Positions 54,168-63,916 of a stretch of 64,000 bases of DNA are shown piece by piece. Under the pieces are notes generated by a model that worked only from the letters and a program-made list of their open reading frames with translations, was not told the origin of the DNA and searched no databases. A program made the position numbers and the translations under genes. Origin of the DNA: Prochlorococcus sp. AG-402-O16. Its GTDB lineage: Bacteria > Cyanobacteriota > Cyanobacteriia > PCC-6307 > Cyanobiaceae. The stretch's first letter is position 1, and the number at the start of each line of letters is the position of its first letter. Location of the stretch: assembly GCA_003216415.1 (NCBI GenBank), contig QCIY01000005.1, positions 1 to 64,000 on the forward strand, given 5' to 3'.

Positions 54168-54425
54168 ATGAAGATAGTTAATTTAGTTTCTCAAGTATTT
54201 TTTTTGTTTCTAAGTCTTCTATTTTTGATATATTTTCTTACTGGTTATGACTCTGCTTTTGAGGCAGATCAGTATTGTCATTCATATCTTTCAAGCTACG
54301 ATAACCTATCTGGAAATTATGGTTGTGATCATGATACTGAAACACATCAGTGGATACTTTACGAATCAAATGACAACAAAGAACCAGCTAAAATTATTAA
54401 GAAATTTAGATACAAATTTTTATAA
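54168..54425 (+). CDS. small membrane-anchored hypothetical protein (85 aa)
   Basis: An N-terminal hydrophobic segment (about residues 8-26) acts as a signal anchor or signal peptide, followed by a polar domain with two cysteines (Y-C-H at about 37, G-C-D at about 53) and an aromatic QWILYES segment. It overlaps the convergent 54420 gene by 6 bases. Not recognised. Confidence 0.6.
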   Translation: MKIVNLVSQVFFLFLSLLFLIYFLTGYDSAFEADQYCHSYLSSYDNLSGNYGCDHDTETHQWILYESNDNKEPAKIIKKFRYKFL

Positions 54426-54632
54426 CTCAAATTTTTTATAAAAAAACTTTGCGCATATTATGGAAATTATCCCTGTAATTGTGAAAGTGAGATACTGATA
54501 TATGCTTCCCTCTAAGTAAATTTTATTTTTATAGAGCGGATAATCTATGAAAGAGCCTAATGTTCCCCAAATTATTACCCATACAGATATGTATAGGAAT
54601 ACTTTTATTGAATTAGATTTTTTTTCTTCCAT
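54420..54632 (-). CDS. small two-span membrane protein (70 aa)
   Basis: Two hydrophobic spans (about residues 11-30 and 46-62) separated by a short loop containing YPLYKNK. It follows the HLIP gene on the same strand after 2 bases, so both are probably on one transcript and light-regulated together. Not recognised as a named family; a role beside HLIPs in pigment-protein handling is only inference. Confidence 0.65.
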   Translation of the reverse strand: MEEKKSNSIKVFLYISVWVIIWGTLGSFIDYPLYKNKIYLEGSIYQYLTFTITGIISIICAKFFYKKFEL

Positions 54633-54634
54633 TT

Positions 54635-54880
54635 TTAATTGATACCAAAAATTGAAGAAGTCACAGGTCTGCCGTTAAAAACCAACTCGGTTAATATGAG
54701 CATCAAGAATCCGACCATAGCGGCTCTACCATTAACGAGCTCAGCGCTGGCATTAAATCCAAAAACATTCTTTACTTCATCTCCCTGATTGTCTACCCAT
54801 TTTGAGTATTCATTATCAGTTGATGATTGATTTGACAAATCATCATTTTGATTTTCTATTGGAGAGTCTTTTTCTTGCAT
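54635..54880 (-). CDS. hli: high-light-inducible protein (HLIP)
   Basis: One-helix chlorophyll a/b-binding-like protein of the thylakoid membrane. The HLIP motif ELVNGRAAMVGFLMLILTEL (about residues 47-66) has the chlorophyll-binding ExxNGRxAMxGF pattern. An acidic/polar N-terminus (1-45) precedes it, and the C-terminus ends NGRPVTSSIFG. HLIPs bind pigment and protect photosystems under high light. Expression is expected to depend on NblS, whose gene is also in this window. Confidence 0.93.
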   Translation of the reverse strand: MQEKDSPIENQNDDLSNQSSTDNEYSKWVDNQGDEVKNVFGFNASAELVNGRAAMVGFLMLILTELVFNGRPVTSSIFGIN

Positions 54881-54921
54881 AGAGTCTTTTTTTTTATATT
54901 AATAATTTTTAAACTAATTTA

Positions 54922-55950
54922 TTATTGAATTAAACTCGAATTTATAAAAAAAATTAAGACAAAAATTATTATCCATAAAAATTGTAATCTCAAAATTAAT
55001 TCACAAATTAATTCAATTTTCTTTCCAGTACAACTATCTCCATTTTTATTGATAATTGGTTTTTCAATAATTTCATTTTTATATTTACTTTTTCCTCCCA
55101 ATCTAATACCTGAAATATGTGCAAATATAGCTTCTGAAATCCCAGAATTAGGTGAATCATACTTTTTACCATCAAAATAACTTTTTTTTATGATTGATAT
55201 ATATTCACTAAGTTTGGAACCAACTAAAGGTAATGTAATTAAAACTAATCTTGAAGGAATAAAAGTAAAAATATCTTCGATTTTTGCACTGAAAAAACCT
55301 AAATATCTAAAGTAATCATATTTGTAACCTATCATTGAATCTAAAGTGCTTATTGCTTTATAAGAAAAACCAAGTGACAAAGGTCCTGGTAGAAAGATTG
55401 AAAACTTTATTAAAACAATTCCAATAAAAATCCAAAATAAAGGACCAAATATTCCATCAACAGAATTTTCGGTAAGACTCTCGGTACTTGATCTTAAAAG
55501 ATGTTCAACTGATGATGAACTTACATCTCTACTTACTATCATTTGCACTTTCTCTTTGATTATTCTTTCATTTTGATCATTAATTTCTTTGCTTTCTATT
55601 AGCTTTGCAATCTCTTTCACACTTGAAATAAGTCCTTTAGTTGCGATACAACTCGAAAGTCCAAATAAAATTAATAATCCACTAATAAAATTATTTCTTA
55701 ATTGCAAATAACTAAGTTCTATCAATTTCCCTAAACTAAAACTAATTCCAATAGTTGATATAGCGACAATGAAACCGCCCCAAAATAATATCTTTTTATT
55801 TTCTCTAAAATTGTTTGTAAAAAAATTAGATATTTTTTCTATATACAAGCCAATTATTTGAACAGGATGAATAAAAAATCTTGGATCGCCAATCAATAAA
55901 TCAAAAAAAATTGATCCTAGAAATATTAAAAATAAATTTATTTCAGCCAA
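54922..55950 (-). CDS. cobD: adenosylcobinamide-phosphate synthase CobD/CbiB
   Basis: Integral membrane protein that attaches the aminopropanol arm in cobalamin synthesis. Motifs [18 protein letters not shown] (about 17-34), [34 protein letters not shown] (as [13 protein letters not shown] and [17 protein letters not shown] near 154-170) and [19 protein letters not shown] (near 274-292) identify it. Five or more hydrophobic spans. Length 342 aa. It overlaps the upstream ilvC by 13 bases, an unusual pairing. Confidence 0.93.
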   Translation of the reverse strand: MAEINLFLIFLGSIFFDLLIGDPRFFIHPVQIIGLYIEKISNFFTNNFRENKKILFWGGFIVAISTIGISFSLGKLIELSYLQLRNNFISGLLILFGLSSCIATKGLISSVKEIAKLIESKEINDQNERIIKEKVQMIVSRDVSSSSVEHLLRSSTESLTENSVDGIFGPLFWIFIGIVLIKFSIFLPGPLSLGFSYKAISTLDSMIGYKYDYFRYLGFFSAKIEDIFTFIPSRLVLITLPLVGSKLSEYISIIKKSYFDGKKYDSPNSGISEAIFAHISGIRLGGKSKYKNEIIEKPIINKNGDSCTGKKIELICELILRLQFLWIIIFVLIFFINSSLIQ

Positions 55951-56927
55951 CTGAACATCGAACGCAGACCTTTACCTACTTTCTCAATTTGATGTTTTGA
56001 ATTCTCTTCTCTTAATTTTGTCATTAGGGGTTTATTTTTATAGCATTCTTCAACAAAATTCTTAGCGAAAGTTCCATCTTGAATATCTTTTAGAATTTTT
56101 TGCATTTCTTTTTTTGTATCACTATTGATAAGTCTTTTGCCACTTACATAATCTCCATATTCTGCAGTATTTGAAATGGAATCTCTCATTTGAGATAAGC
56201 CTCCCTTAACCATTAGATCAACAATAAGTTTAACTTCATGTAAGCATTCGAAGTAAGCAAGTTCTGGTTGATATCCTGCCTCTACAAGAGTTTCAAAGCC
56301 TGATTTGACTAGTTCTGATAAGCCTCCGCATAAAACCGCTTGTTCTCCAAATAAATCAGTTTCTGTTTCTTCTTTGAAATTTGTTTCTAGTATTCCAGCT
56401 CTCGTCCCTCCAATCCCTTTAGCGTAAGCCATTGCCAATGATCTTGCACCTCCTGAATAATCCTGCTCTACCGCGAACAATGCAGGAACACCTTGACCAT
56501 TCTGATATTCCCAACGAACAGTGTGTCCAGGTCCTTTCGGGGCAATCATTACAACATCTACAAAACTAGGAGGTTTGATAAGCCCAAATCTGATATTAAA
56601 GCCATGAGCAAAACTTAATATCTTTCCTTCTTTTAAGTTTGGTTCAATTTCTTTAAGGTAAACATCTTTCTGAAACTCATCGGGCAGGAGAATCATAATC
56701 CAGTCTGCTTTTTCGCAAGCTTCAGAAACACTCAACACTTTTAGGCCGTCACTAATAGCTTTGCTTTCAGACTTACTTCCTTTATATAAACCTACAATTA
56801 CATCCATACCACTATCTTTAAGGTTTAGGGCATGCGCGTGACCTTGTGAACCATATCCAATTATTGCTATTGTTTTATTATTTAAAAGACTTAGATCTGC
56901 ATCTTTGTCATAAAAGAGTTGGGTCAT
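55938..56927 (-). CDS. ilvC: ketol-acid reductoisomerase
   Basis: Class I KARI of branched-chain amino acid synthesis, NADPH- and Mg-dependent. The Rossmann motif [17 protein letters not shown] (about 24-40) and the metal-binding [16 protein letters not shown] segment (about 187-202) plus [15 protein letters not shown] are clear. Length 329 aa is the standard short form. It overlaps cobD by 13 bases. Confidence 0.96.
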   Translation of the reverse strand: MTQLFYDKDADLSLLNNKTIAIIGYGSQGHAHALNLKDSGMDVIVGLYKGSKSESKAISDGLKVLSVSEACEKADWIMILLPDEFQKDVYLKEIEPNLKEGKILSFAHGFNIRFGLIKPPSFVDVVMIAPKGPGHTVRWEYQNGQGVPALFAVEQDYSGGARSLAMAYAKGIGGTRAGILETNFKEETETDLFGEQAVLCGGLSELVKSGFETLVEAGYQPELAYFECLHEVKLIVDLMVKGGLSQMRDSISNTAEYGDYVSGKRLINSDTKKEMQKILKDIQDGTFAKNFVEECYKNKPLMTKLREENSKHQIEKVGKGLRSMFSWLK

Positions 56928-57037
56928 TAGTTGTAGCTTATTTGCATTTGATAATTAATATTTTAGACATTAAACGTGTAAATAAACCAATAAATTATTA
57001 ATTTAAAAATTAAAGTTAAAATTTTTATTTAAAAAAC

Positions 57038-57649
57038 TTAAGACTGATTTGCTTCGCTTGGATGTTTGATTACTTTATCAATCAGGCCATAGTTTTTAGC
57101 CTCTTCTGCGCTTAGAAAATAATCTCTATCAGTGTCCTTTTCAATTTTCTCAAATGATTGACCAGTCATATCCGCCATAGACATGTTTAACATATCTTTA
57201 ATTCTTAGAATTTCCTTGGCCTCTATTTCAATATCACTTGCTTGACGCTGAGATGTTCCTCCAAGAGGTTGATGAATCATTATTCTGCTGTGGGGCAAAG
57301 CAACTCTTTTACCTTTTGTTCCAGCCGCCAATAGGAACGCACCCATGGATGCTGCCAGGCCTACGCATATGGTTACTACATCACTTTTTACGTATTTAAT
57401 AGTATCGTATATGGCCAAGCCGGCAGTTACTGATCCTCCTGGACTATTTATATATAGATAAATAGGTTTTGAATTGTCATCAGAATCAAGATAAAGCATT
57501 TGAGCAACAAGGCTATTAGCAATACCATCATTAACTTCTTGTCCAAGAAAAAGAATTCTTTCAACACCTAGTCTTGTATATATGTCAACCCATCTTTCGT
57601 ATTGACTTCCAGGAAGTCTATAAGGCACACTTGGAGTTCCTATCGGCAT
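57038..57649 (-). CDS. clpP: ATP-dependent Clp protease proteolytic subunit
   Basis: Catalytic subunit with the full triad S101 (GLAASMGAF), H126 (IMIHQP) and D176 ([10 protein letters not shown]). Length 203 aa. It is encoded 26 bases downstream of the clpR gene, the arrangement of the ClpP3-ClpR mixed core in Synechococcus. The protein should assemble with ClpR and a Clp chaperone ring to degrade substrates in the cytoplasm. Confidence 0.93.
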   Translation of the reverse strand: MPIGTPSVPYRLPGSQYERWVDIYTRLGVERILFLGQEVNDGIANSLVAQMLYLDSDDNSKPIYLYINSPGGSVTAGLAIYDTIKYVKSDVVTICVGLAASMGAFLLAAGTKGKRVALPHSRIMIHQPLGGTSQRQASDIEIEAKEILRIKDMLNMSMADMTGQSFEKIEKDTDRDYFLSAEEAKNYGLIDKVIKHPSEANQS

Positions 57650-57675
57650 GATTTTAAATTAGTTGGTTGTGAGAG

Positions 57676-58338
57676 TTAAATTTTACTGGGTAGATCTTTT
57701 TGACTTGTGAGTATTCTATCAATAACTCCATAATCTAAGGCTTCTTGAGGGTTGAGATAACTCATCCTGTCTGAGTCTTTAGAGAGTTCATTAATAGTCT
57801 TCCCGGTATTACGCGAAAGAATCTCCAGCATTGACTTTTTATTTTTCAAAACTTCCTCAGCTCTTATTTGAATATCGGTTGCTTGCCCTCTTGCTCCACT
57901 TATAGGTTGATGTAAAACAATAGAGGCGTGAGGAAGAGCTGCTCTTTGCCCCTTTGTACCAGATGAAAGGATAACTGCAGCGGTGCCCATCGCTTGTCCA
58001 ATACAGATTGTATGTACTGGGGGCTTAATGTAACTTATTGTGTCGCATATAGCGAAAGCTTCTGTTTCGAAACCAACGGCATCACCAGTGTACCAACTTG
58101 TTCCTGTTGAATTTATATAAAAAAAGATAGGTTTTTCAGGATCCTCAAACTCTAGATAAAGAAGTTGAGCAATGATTAACTCAGTAACATCCATTCCTAG
58201 TTGTCTTTTCGCATCATCATCTGAAAATAATGGTAAACCAAGATAGACGATTCTCTCTTTAAGTAAAAGAGAGGGTAGATCAGGGGGCGGGGTCCTCATA
58301 ACGGTGTTTTCTCCGTAATAAGGAGCAGATACAGTCAT
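57676..58338 (-). CDS. clpR: ClpR, catalytically inactive ClpP-like subunit
   Basis: ClpP homologue lacking the catalytic Ser and Asp. At the Ser position the sequence reads CIGQAMGTAA, aligning Gly118 with the usual Ser; the Asp position reads KDSDRMSYLN with Met192. His143 is kept. An insertion with GTSWYTGDAVGF is also typical of ClpR. It forms the operon with clpP. ATG at 58338 is preferred to an upstream TTG, giving 220 aa. Confidence 0.92.
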   Translation of the reverse strand: MTVSAPYYGENTVMRTPPPDLPSLLLKERIVYLGLPLFSDDDAKRQLGMDVTELIIAQLLYLEFEDPEKPIFFYINSTGTSWYTGDAVGFETEAFAICDTISYIKPPVHTICIGQAMGTAAVILSSGTKGQRAALPHASIVLHQPISGARGQATDIQIRAEEVLKNKKSMLEILSRNTGKTINELSKDSDRMSYLNPQEALDYGVIDRILTSQKDLPSKI

Positions 58339-58377
58339 TTGTATCAAAAAATAAGATTGATTTGATTCTAGCTAGAT

Positions 58378-59487
58378 TTAGCCCTGTGTCGCTGGTGATT
58401 TAAAAGATTTGTTTGACTCAGGATTATTTATCAGTTTTCCAAAGACCATCCTTCCAGTGGGAGTTTGTAGTGCTCCTGTTATAACGATATCTAATCTGCT
58501 TCCTACAAAATTCTTCGCTTCATCAATAACAACCATTGTTCCATCATCTAAATACCCAATACCTTGCATTTTTTCTTTTCCCTCTCTTACGATTTTTATA
58601 TTAAGCGATTCACCTGGCTGTACTTCTGGTCTTAAAGCAATAACCAAATCACTTAAATTCATAACTTTTAATTCTTTTACTTCAGCAATCTGAGAAAGAT
58701 TATAATCAGCAGTAATTAAAGTTCCTGTCATATCCTCAGTAATTTTCAATAGTTTTTCATCTACCCCATTACCTTCATACTTTGTTGGGTTTATTACCAG
58801 TCTTCTCCCGTATAAATCTCTCAATTCTTTCAATAACTTAAGACCTCTTCTGCCTTTAGACCTTTTTTCATTACTGCTTGAGTCAGCTAAAGTTTGTAAT
58901 TCATCAATTACACTTTGAGCAACAATTAGTTGCCCTTCCAACAAACCACAACTTAATAGGCCATTTATTCTGCCATCAATAATTACACTGGTATCAAGAA
59001 TTTTTGGACTTGCAGCAGGGAGTATTCCTTCATTAACTAGATATGCATCAGTATTAGTTGGATTGAATATTCTTAATAATGTCCTCCCATGGGTATCTGC
59101 TAATTTATAACCAAGCACACCAAAGAAAATGTTGCTTAATATAGCCGCTAATGGTTTTGCAAAAAAGACTTCTCTAGGGAAGGGAATTAATAGTATTGGA
59201 GCAAGAAGGAGATTCGCAACAAGTAATCCTAAAATTAAGCCAACTGACCTACTTATTAATAAGTCCGTGGGCATCGTCCTTATTTGATCAAGAAACGTCT
59301 TTCTAAGTTGAAGGAATACAAAACCAGCTGCTAATCCTATAAAAAAACCTATTATTGCTAAAACAATTCTAAAACCCTCTACATTAGACACTTGTTTAAG
59401 TATATCTACTGGCAATAAATCAACCCCAAGCCATCCTGAAGCAGCCCCAGACAATACAAATAAAATTAATACTAAAATATCTGTCAT
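58378..59487 (-). CDS. PIN/TRAM domain membrane protein
   Basis: A 369-aa protein with four N-terminal hydrophobic spans (to about residue 130), a PIN nuclease-like domain (KILDTSVIIDGRINGLL near 161-177, with further acidic residues TADYNLSQIAEV) and a C-terminal TRAM domain (about 285-350). This layout matches the YacL-type proteins found in cyanobacteria and Gram-positives. A membrane-tethered RNase role is possible. It is upstream of clpR by 39 bases. Confidence 0.88.
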   Translation of the reverse strand: MTDILVLILFVLSGAASGWLGVDLLPVDILKQVSNVEGFRIVLAIIGFFIGLAAGFVFLQLRKTFLDQIRTMPTDLLISRSVGLILGLLVANLLLAPILLIPFPREVFFAKPLAAILSNIFFGVLGYKLADTHGRTLLRIFNPTNTDAYLVNEGILPAASPKILDTSVIIDGRINGLLSCGLLEGQLIVAQSVIDELQTLADSSSNEKRSKGRRGLKLLKELRDLYGRRLVINPTKYEGNGVDEKLLKITEDMTGTLITADYNLSQIAEVKELKVMNLSDLVIALRPEVQPGESLNIKIVREGKEKMQGIGYLDDGTMVVIDEAKNFVGSRLDIVITGALQTPTGRMVFGKLINNPESNKSFKSPATQG

Positions 59488-59584
59488 ATATATAATCTAC
59501 TAGGATTTATTAATTGAGTAAATAAGGATTTTATTTTTTTCGATCCTTAATACTTTTTTCGGGCTTAAACAATGTATTTAGATT

Positions 59585-60808
59585 ATGAATAAGTGTCCAA
59601 AAAGTGCCTATGTACACATCCCTTTTTGCCACAGGAGGTGCTTTTATTGCGATTTTGCAGTTATTCCACTTGGAAACAATATTGAAACTTTACAAGGTTA
59701 TGGAAGCAAAACTGTTCAAGAATATTTGCACTTTTTGTATAAAGAAATATTGTCAATTAAGCATAAATCACCTCTTTCGACAATTTATGTGGGTGGTGGC
59801 ACACCATCAATTTTGGATCCTAAACAAATCAAAGAATTAATTGATCTTTTTAAAGAAAATTATGGAATTGATTATGGTGCTGAAATTACTATGGAGGTAG
59901 ACCCAGCTAGTTTTAATCAATATGATCTTGATGGATTTATAAATGCAGGGATAAATAGATTTAGTCTCGGAGTACAAAGTTTTAATAATCAGATACTTAA
60001 AAAGTCGGGAAGGCGGCATTTAGGAGAAGATGCTGAAAAATCTTGTTTATGGTTGAAGAGAGAATATGATTCTGGGTTAATTAAAAGCTGGAGCTTAGAT
60101 TTAATTCAAAACCTACCACTTAGTGGTTTTAAAGAATGGCAAGATGACTTAAAAAAAGCAATAACGTTTTCACCACCACATATATCCATTTATGATTTAA
60201 ATATTGAAGATGGAACTGTTTTTAAAAAATTAGTTAATTTAGGAAAATTAAAAATTCCAAGTGATGACGAGGCTTTTAGAAATAGTGAATCAACGCATTT
60301 AGTTTTAAAAAACTCAGGCTACTCAAGATATGAAATCTCAAATTATTGTCTCCCGAACCATCAATCCAGGCATAATAGAGTTTATTGGAGTGGATTAGGC
60401 TGGTGGAGTTTTGGTCAAGGTTCTACTAGTTCACCTTGGGGGGAAAAGTTAACAAGACCAAGAGTTAGCAAAGAATATAAAGAATGGGTAATTATGCAAT
60501 ACGAACTTAATCTGGATTCATCCCTAACTAATAAGGATTTTATCTATAAAGAACTTGATGAGAAAATAATGTTGGGATTGAGACTTAAAGAGGGCATAGA
60601 TATCCATGAGGTTTTTAAAGAACAAAACTGGGAAAACAAAAAGTTCGAAAGAAACTTAAGAAAATTGCTTGAAGAATGGGAAAGATTTCTTGAAAGTGGA
60701 CTATTAGTGAGAAAGGGTAATAGATTTTTTTTAAGCGATCCAAAAGGAATGGAGCTAAGCAATCAAATTCTTATTTCCATGTTTAAATGGTGGGATGAAA
60801 TTAATTAA
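59585..60808 (+). CDS. hemW: radical SAM HemW-like protein
   Basis: Radical SAM protein of the HemW/coproporphyrinogen-dehydrogenase-like group. The cluster motif is C15-x3-C19-x2-C22 in HIPFCHRRCFYCDF, and GGGTPS (about 69-74), RFSLGVQSFN and YEISNYCLPNHQSRHNRVYW (as YEISNYC near 254-260) follow. A C-terminal HemN-type domain is present. HemW acts as a heme chaperone in other bacteria rather than the oxidase itself. Length 407 aa. Confidence 0.9.
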   Translation: MNKCPKSAYVHIPFCHRRCFYCDFAVIPLGNNIETLQGYGSKTVQEYLHFLYKEILSIKHKSPLSTIYVGGGTPSILDPKQIKELIDLFKENYGIDYGAEITMEVDPASFNQYDLDGFINAGINRFSLGVQSFNNQILKKSGRRHLGEDAEKSCLWLKREYDSGLIKSWSLDLIQNLPLSGFKEWQDDLKKAITFSPPHISIYDLNIEDGTVFKKLVNLGKLKIPSDDEAFRNSESTHLVLKNSGYSRYEISNYCLPNHQSRHNRVYWSGLGWWSFGQGSTSSPWGEKLTRPRVSKEYKEWVIMQYELNLDSSLTNKDFIYKELDEKIMLGLRLKEGIDIHEVFKEQNWENKKFERNLRKLLEEWERFLESGLLVRKGNRFFLSDPKGMELSNQILISMFKWWDEIN

Positions 60809-60869
60809 GATTAATCATATCCTTTTAGGCATAGCTAAGACCTCTGGCAACACATGTTTTATAAGAATT

Positions 60870-61091
60870 TTAGATAATAAAATAAATCCCTTCAAAAACT
60901 TCTTTAACAAAAGGTAAAGGAAATCTTTGTAATGAAATATTTGACAGTCGATTTAATTTTGAGAAGGTAATATAACCCTCTTTTTTAATGTCTATTAATA
61001 CATCCCTATTGCTGTTATTAGTTGTTGCAAACTGCACAAACTTATTTTTAAATATAAAAATAGAAGGAAATGAAATGCCTCTTAATTCCAC
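60870..61091 (-). CDS. possible hypothetical protein or gene remnant (73 aa)
   Basis: An ORF not overlapped by any other gene, with a basic and hydrophobic mix (FPSIFIFKNKF near 8-18, SLQRFPLPFVKEVFEG near 53-68). It looks like the C-terminal part of a soluble domain rather than a membrane peptide, but no family is recognised. The frame could be chance in AT-rich DNA or a truncated gene. Confidence 0.4.
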   Translation of the reverse strand: MELRGISFPSIFIFKNKFVQFATTNNSNRDVLIDIKKEGYITFSKLNRLSNISLQRFPLPFVKEVFEGIYFII

Positions 61092-61153
61092 CGCTAGCAG
61101 GCATAACTTTACCTATTTGGTGTTAATGCGGAGACTTGATATTTAATAGGTAG

Positions 61154-61564
61154 ATGAAACAAATGAGAAAAAAGAACAGAAGGGGATGTTTTTTAGATTT
61201 AGTTTTATTTACAACAGTCTTTTTCTTTTGTATGTCTATTTTAATTCCTCAGTTGATAAGTATTAAAACTTCTCCTATTGATTCCGTTATGAAAAATGTA
61301 TTAATTAACGGTGTTAAAGAATGTATAGTCAGAGATGCCGATGGCAAAACCGCTAATTTTATTGATGTTGACTCCTTCTCAGGGAAATACAGCAGATTTA
61401 AAGTTAAAGCTATAAGTACTAATAGTTGTTTTAAATTAAGAGCTATCCCTGAAGACAATATACAAAATTGGTTTCAAATAGATTACGACCCAGAAACTAG
61501 AAAAGTTTCTAAAACTTGTGGAGATCCATCTAAAAAAGGCTGCGATGAAGGAAATACTTGGTAA
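61154..61564 (+). CDS. divergent type IV pilin-like protein
   Basis: A 136-aa protein starting with basic residues and then R-G-C-F-L-D-L-V-L-F followed by a hydrophobic helix ending in IPQL (about 15-35), resembling the prepilin start but with Cys for the usual Phe at +1 and Asp near the usual Glu. The globular part has four cysteines (VKECIVRDAD, STNSCFKLRAI, TCGDPSKKGCDEG) and a C-terminal disulfide-loop-like region as in pilins. It may be a pseudopilin. Alternative start at residue 4. Confidence 0.6.
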   Translation: MKQMRKKNRRGCFLDLVLFTTVFFFCMSILIPQLISIKTSPIDSVMKNVLINGVKECIVRDADGKTANFIDVDSFSGKYSRFKVKAISTNSCFKLRAIPEDNIQNWFQIDYDPETRKVSKTCGDPSKKGCDEGNTW

Positions 61565-61691
61565 TATATTTTGTAAAAATTTTAATTTGAGAATGGATAC
61601 AAAAATAGCTCTTTTCTATCTCCTTACCCTTATAAACTATTGTAAATACTAGCTTCTTGCCTAATCGCTACTTGTGGCAAAATGGGTTGGG

Positions 61692-62465
61692 TTAGTTAAG
61701 TCTTTGAGAGTCTACCCATTCTTTTAATTTATCCTCAAATAATTTCTTTCCTTGAATAATCGGTTGGCAAAATGGTGGTTGATCATCAGTAAGGCCTAAT
61801 AAATCTGCAGTAACTCTTACTTGTCCATCGCAATAATTACCAGCACCAATGCCTATTGTGGGAATTCTTAAATTTTTTTGTATTTCTTTAGCTAGCAAGT
61901 CAGGAATATGTTCAAGAACTATTGAAAAACATCCTAATTTTTCAAGAATCGAAGCTTCTTTCTTTATTTTTTCTTGGCTTTCTAAACTTTCTCCTTGTTT
62001 CTTTAATCCTAGATGTAAATAGCTTTGTGGTGTAAGACCTATATGACCCATAACAGGGATTCCCATTCTTATTAATCTAGAAATAACTTTTTGTATTTCT
62101 GGTTCAGCCCCTTCTACCTTTACAGCTTTTGCGTAAGTGCTTTGAATGATTTTCCCTGCATACTCCACAGCTTTATCCTCTCCACATTGGTAAGTCAGAA
62201 AAGGCATGTCGGAAACTACCAAAGGTTGATCTTCAATTTTCTTTTTAAATCCTCTGCAAACTGCATTAGTATGATGAATTACATTTTCTAAAGTTAATGG
62301 CAATGTGGATTTGTATCCTAAACAGACCATCGCTAAGGAATCTCCTACTAACAAGAGATCAACATTAGCTTGTTCTGCAATGGATCCTGATATTGAGTCC
62401 CATGCAGTAAGTGCAATAATTTTTTGAGATTTTTCTTTATATTTAAAGAGGTCTGAAGGTAACAT
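61692..62465 (-). CDS. panB: 3-methyl-2-oxobutanoate hydroxymethyltransferase
   Basis: First step of pantothenate synthesis. Motifs ALTAWDSISGSIAEQA (about 18-33), DLLLVGDSLAMVCLGY (about 35-50), MGHIGLTPQS (near 139-148) and GIGAGNYCDGQV (near 206-217) identify it. Length 257 aa. It diverges from the SRP RNA gene with about 45 bases between. Confidence 0.95.
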   Translation of the reverse strand: MLPSDLFKYKEKSQKIIALTAWDSISGSIAEQANVDLLLVGDSLAMVCLGYKSTLPLTLENVIHHTNAVCRGFKKKIEDQPLVVSDMPFLTYQCGEDKAVEYAGKIIQSTYAKAVKVEGAEPEIQKVISRLIRMGIPVMGHIGLTPQSYLHLGLKKQGESLESQEKIKKEASILEKLGCFSIVLEHIPDLLAKEIQKNLRIPTIGIGAGNYCDGQVRVTADLLGLTDDQPPFCQPIIQGKKLFEDKLKEWVDSQRLN

Positions 62466-62510
62466 AAGAGAGTTATGTATCTTTTTTAATCAAGAATTGC
62501 TAATATGTTG

Positions 62511-62608
62511 GTGACTCGGCCTTTCGCGGTTTTAACGCCTAAACCTGGTCAGGACCGGAAGGTAGCAGCCACAAGGGATGCTTGAGGCAGGCGAGATAAC
62601 CGAGTCAC
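62511..62608 (+). ncRNA. ffs: signal recognition particle RNA (4.5S type)
   Basis: A 98-base small-type SRP RNA. The ends pair as GTGACTCGG/CCGAGTCAC, and the Ffh-binding core GGTCAGGACCGGAAGGTAGC with its GGAA tetraloop and the following AGCAGCC match the conserved domain. It binds Ffh and targets membrane proteins. A T-rich stretch follows, and it is convergent with ftsZ. Confidence 0.93.
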
Positions 62609-62621
62609 TTTATTTTACTTG

Positions 62622-63737
62622 TTAATCTATATCTTTTTTATTCTGTCTTAACTTCAAAAATTCTGGAATATTTGCTCCTGTCTCTTTACTATTGGAATCA
62701 TTATAAAAAGATTGATTAGATAATCTATTTCTAATTCTTTGTTGTTTGAATGGTTGGCTTGTATCAAAACCTGTTGCAATGACGGTAACTTGTATTTCAC
62801 CTTCCATATCTTCGTTCACTGCTTGACCAACGATTATATTCGCATCCTGATCTACCACTTCACTAATAACTTCTCCAACTGAGTTCACATCGTCAAGAGT
62901 TAAATCTTTCCCTCCAGTAATATTTACTAGGCAACCTTTTGCACCATCAATTCTTCCTGCTTCTAGTAATGGACTATTAATTGCGGCTTGGGCGGCCTCC
63001 ATAGCTCTAGATCGGCCAGATCCAATACCTACCCCAAGAAGCGCTGTGCCAGCCTCAGTCATGACTGATCTCACATCAGCAAAGTCAAGATTAACCTCGC
63101 CTGGGCGGGTAATTACTTCACTTATACCTTGAACTCCCATTCTTAGAACATCATCTGCATTCCTAAACGCTTCTTGAATGGAGGCACCCGACGAAACTTC
63201 TTTTAACCGATCATTTGGTATGACAATAAGAGTGTCAACATTTTCTGCTAATCTTGCTATTCCTTCTTCTGCTTGACGCATTCTTCTTTTCCCTTCGAAA
63301 GAAAAAGGTTTAGTTACTATTCCAATTGTTAATGCACCACTTTGCTTTGCTACTTCAGCAACAACTGGAGCTGCTCCTGTGCCAGTACCCCCACCCATCC
63401 CTGCGGCTATAAAAACTAAGTCTGAACCCTCTAATGATTGTTGTAGCTCATCTCTAGATTCTTCTGCAGCCTTTTGACCGATACTTGGATTTCCTCCCGC
63501 TCCAAGACCTCTGGTTAAATTCTGACCTAACTGGACCCTTTGCTCAGCAGAGGACTGTAGTAAAGCTTGCGCGTCTGTATTAAGAACTCTAAATGAAACG
63601 CCTTCAAGATCACTATCAATCATCCTGTTTACAGCGTTACTCCCACCACCGCCTACACCAATAACTTCTATTTTGGCGTTTTGGCTTGGAAGAATTTCTC
63701 TCGATTGATCAAAGTTTGGATTGTTACCGAAGCTCAT
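62622..63737 (-). CDS. ftsZ: cell division protein FtsZ
   Basis: Tubulin-like GTPase that forms the division ring. Motifs [13 protein letters not shown] (about 27-39), the GTP loop [10 protein letters not shown] (about 115-124) and [11 protein letters not shown] (near 217-227) are present. The C-terminal tail is short and lacks a long linker; total 371 aa. It is followed downstream on the + strand by the convergent SRP RNA and preceded by a probable ftsQ end. Confidence 0.97.
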   Translation of the reverse strand: MSFGNNPNFDQSREILPSQNAKIEVIGVGGGGSNAVNRMIDSDLEGVSFRVLNTDAQALLQSSAEQRVQLGQNLTRGLGAGGNPSIGQKAAEESRDELQQSLEGSDLVFIAAGMGGGTGTGAAPVVAEVAKQSGALTIGIVTKPFSFEGKRRMRQAEEGIARLAENVDTLIVIPNDRLKEVSSGASIQEAFRNADDVLRMGVQGISEVITRPGEVNLDFADVRSVMTEAGTALLGVGIGSGRSRAMEAAQAAINSPLLEAGRIDGAKGCLVNITGGKDLTLDDVNSVGEVISEVVDQDANIIVGQAVNEDMEGEIQVTVIATGFDTSQPFKQQRIRNRLSNQSFYNDSNSKETGANIPEFLKLRQNKKDID

Positions 63738-63916
63738 CTCTTAATAGGGATCTAATACTAGTATTGGGTGCATTATGAACTTACTAAGCTCATCTGTAGG
63801 AGTTTGTTGAGGAAAATCCTTAAAATATTTATTTTTTAAATATTTTGTTTTATATGCTAAACCCACATCAACACTACAATAATTAAAAAAAATTATTTAA
63901 AATTAATTTTCAAATA

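Noticed and set aside
54881-57037. Cobalamin riboswitch near cobD
   Set aside because: cobD overlaps ilvC and has no leader; nothing like a B12 box was seen.
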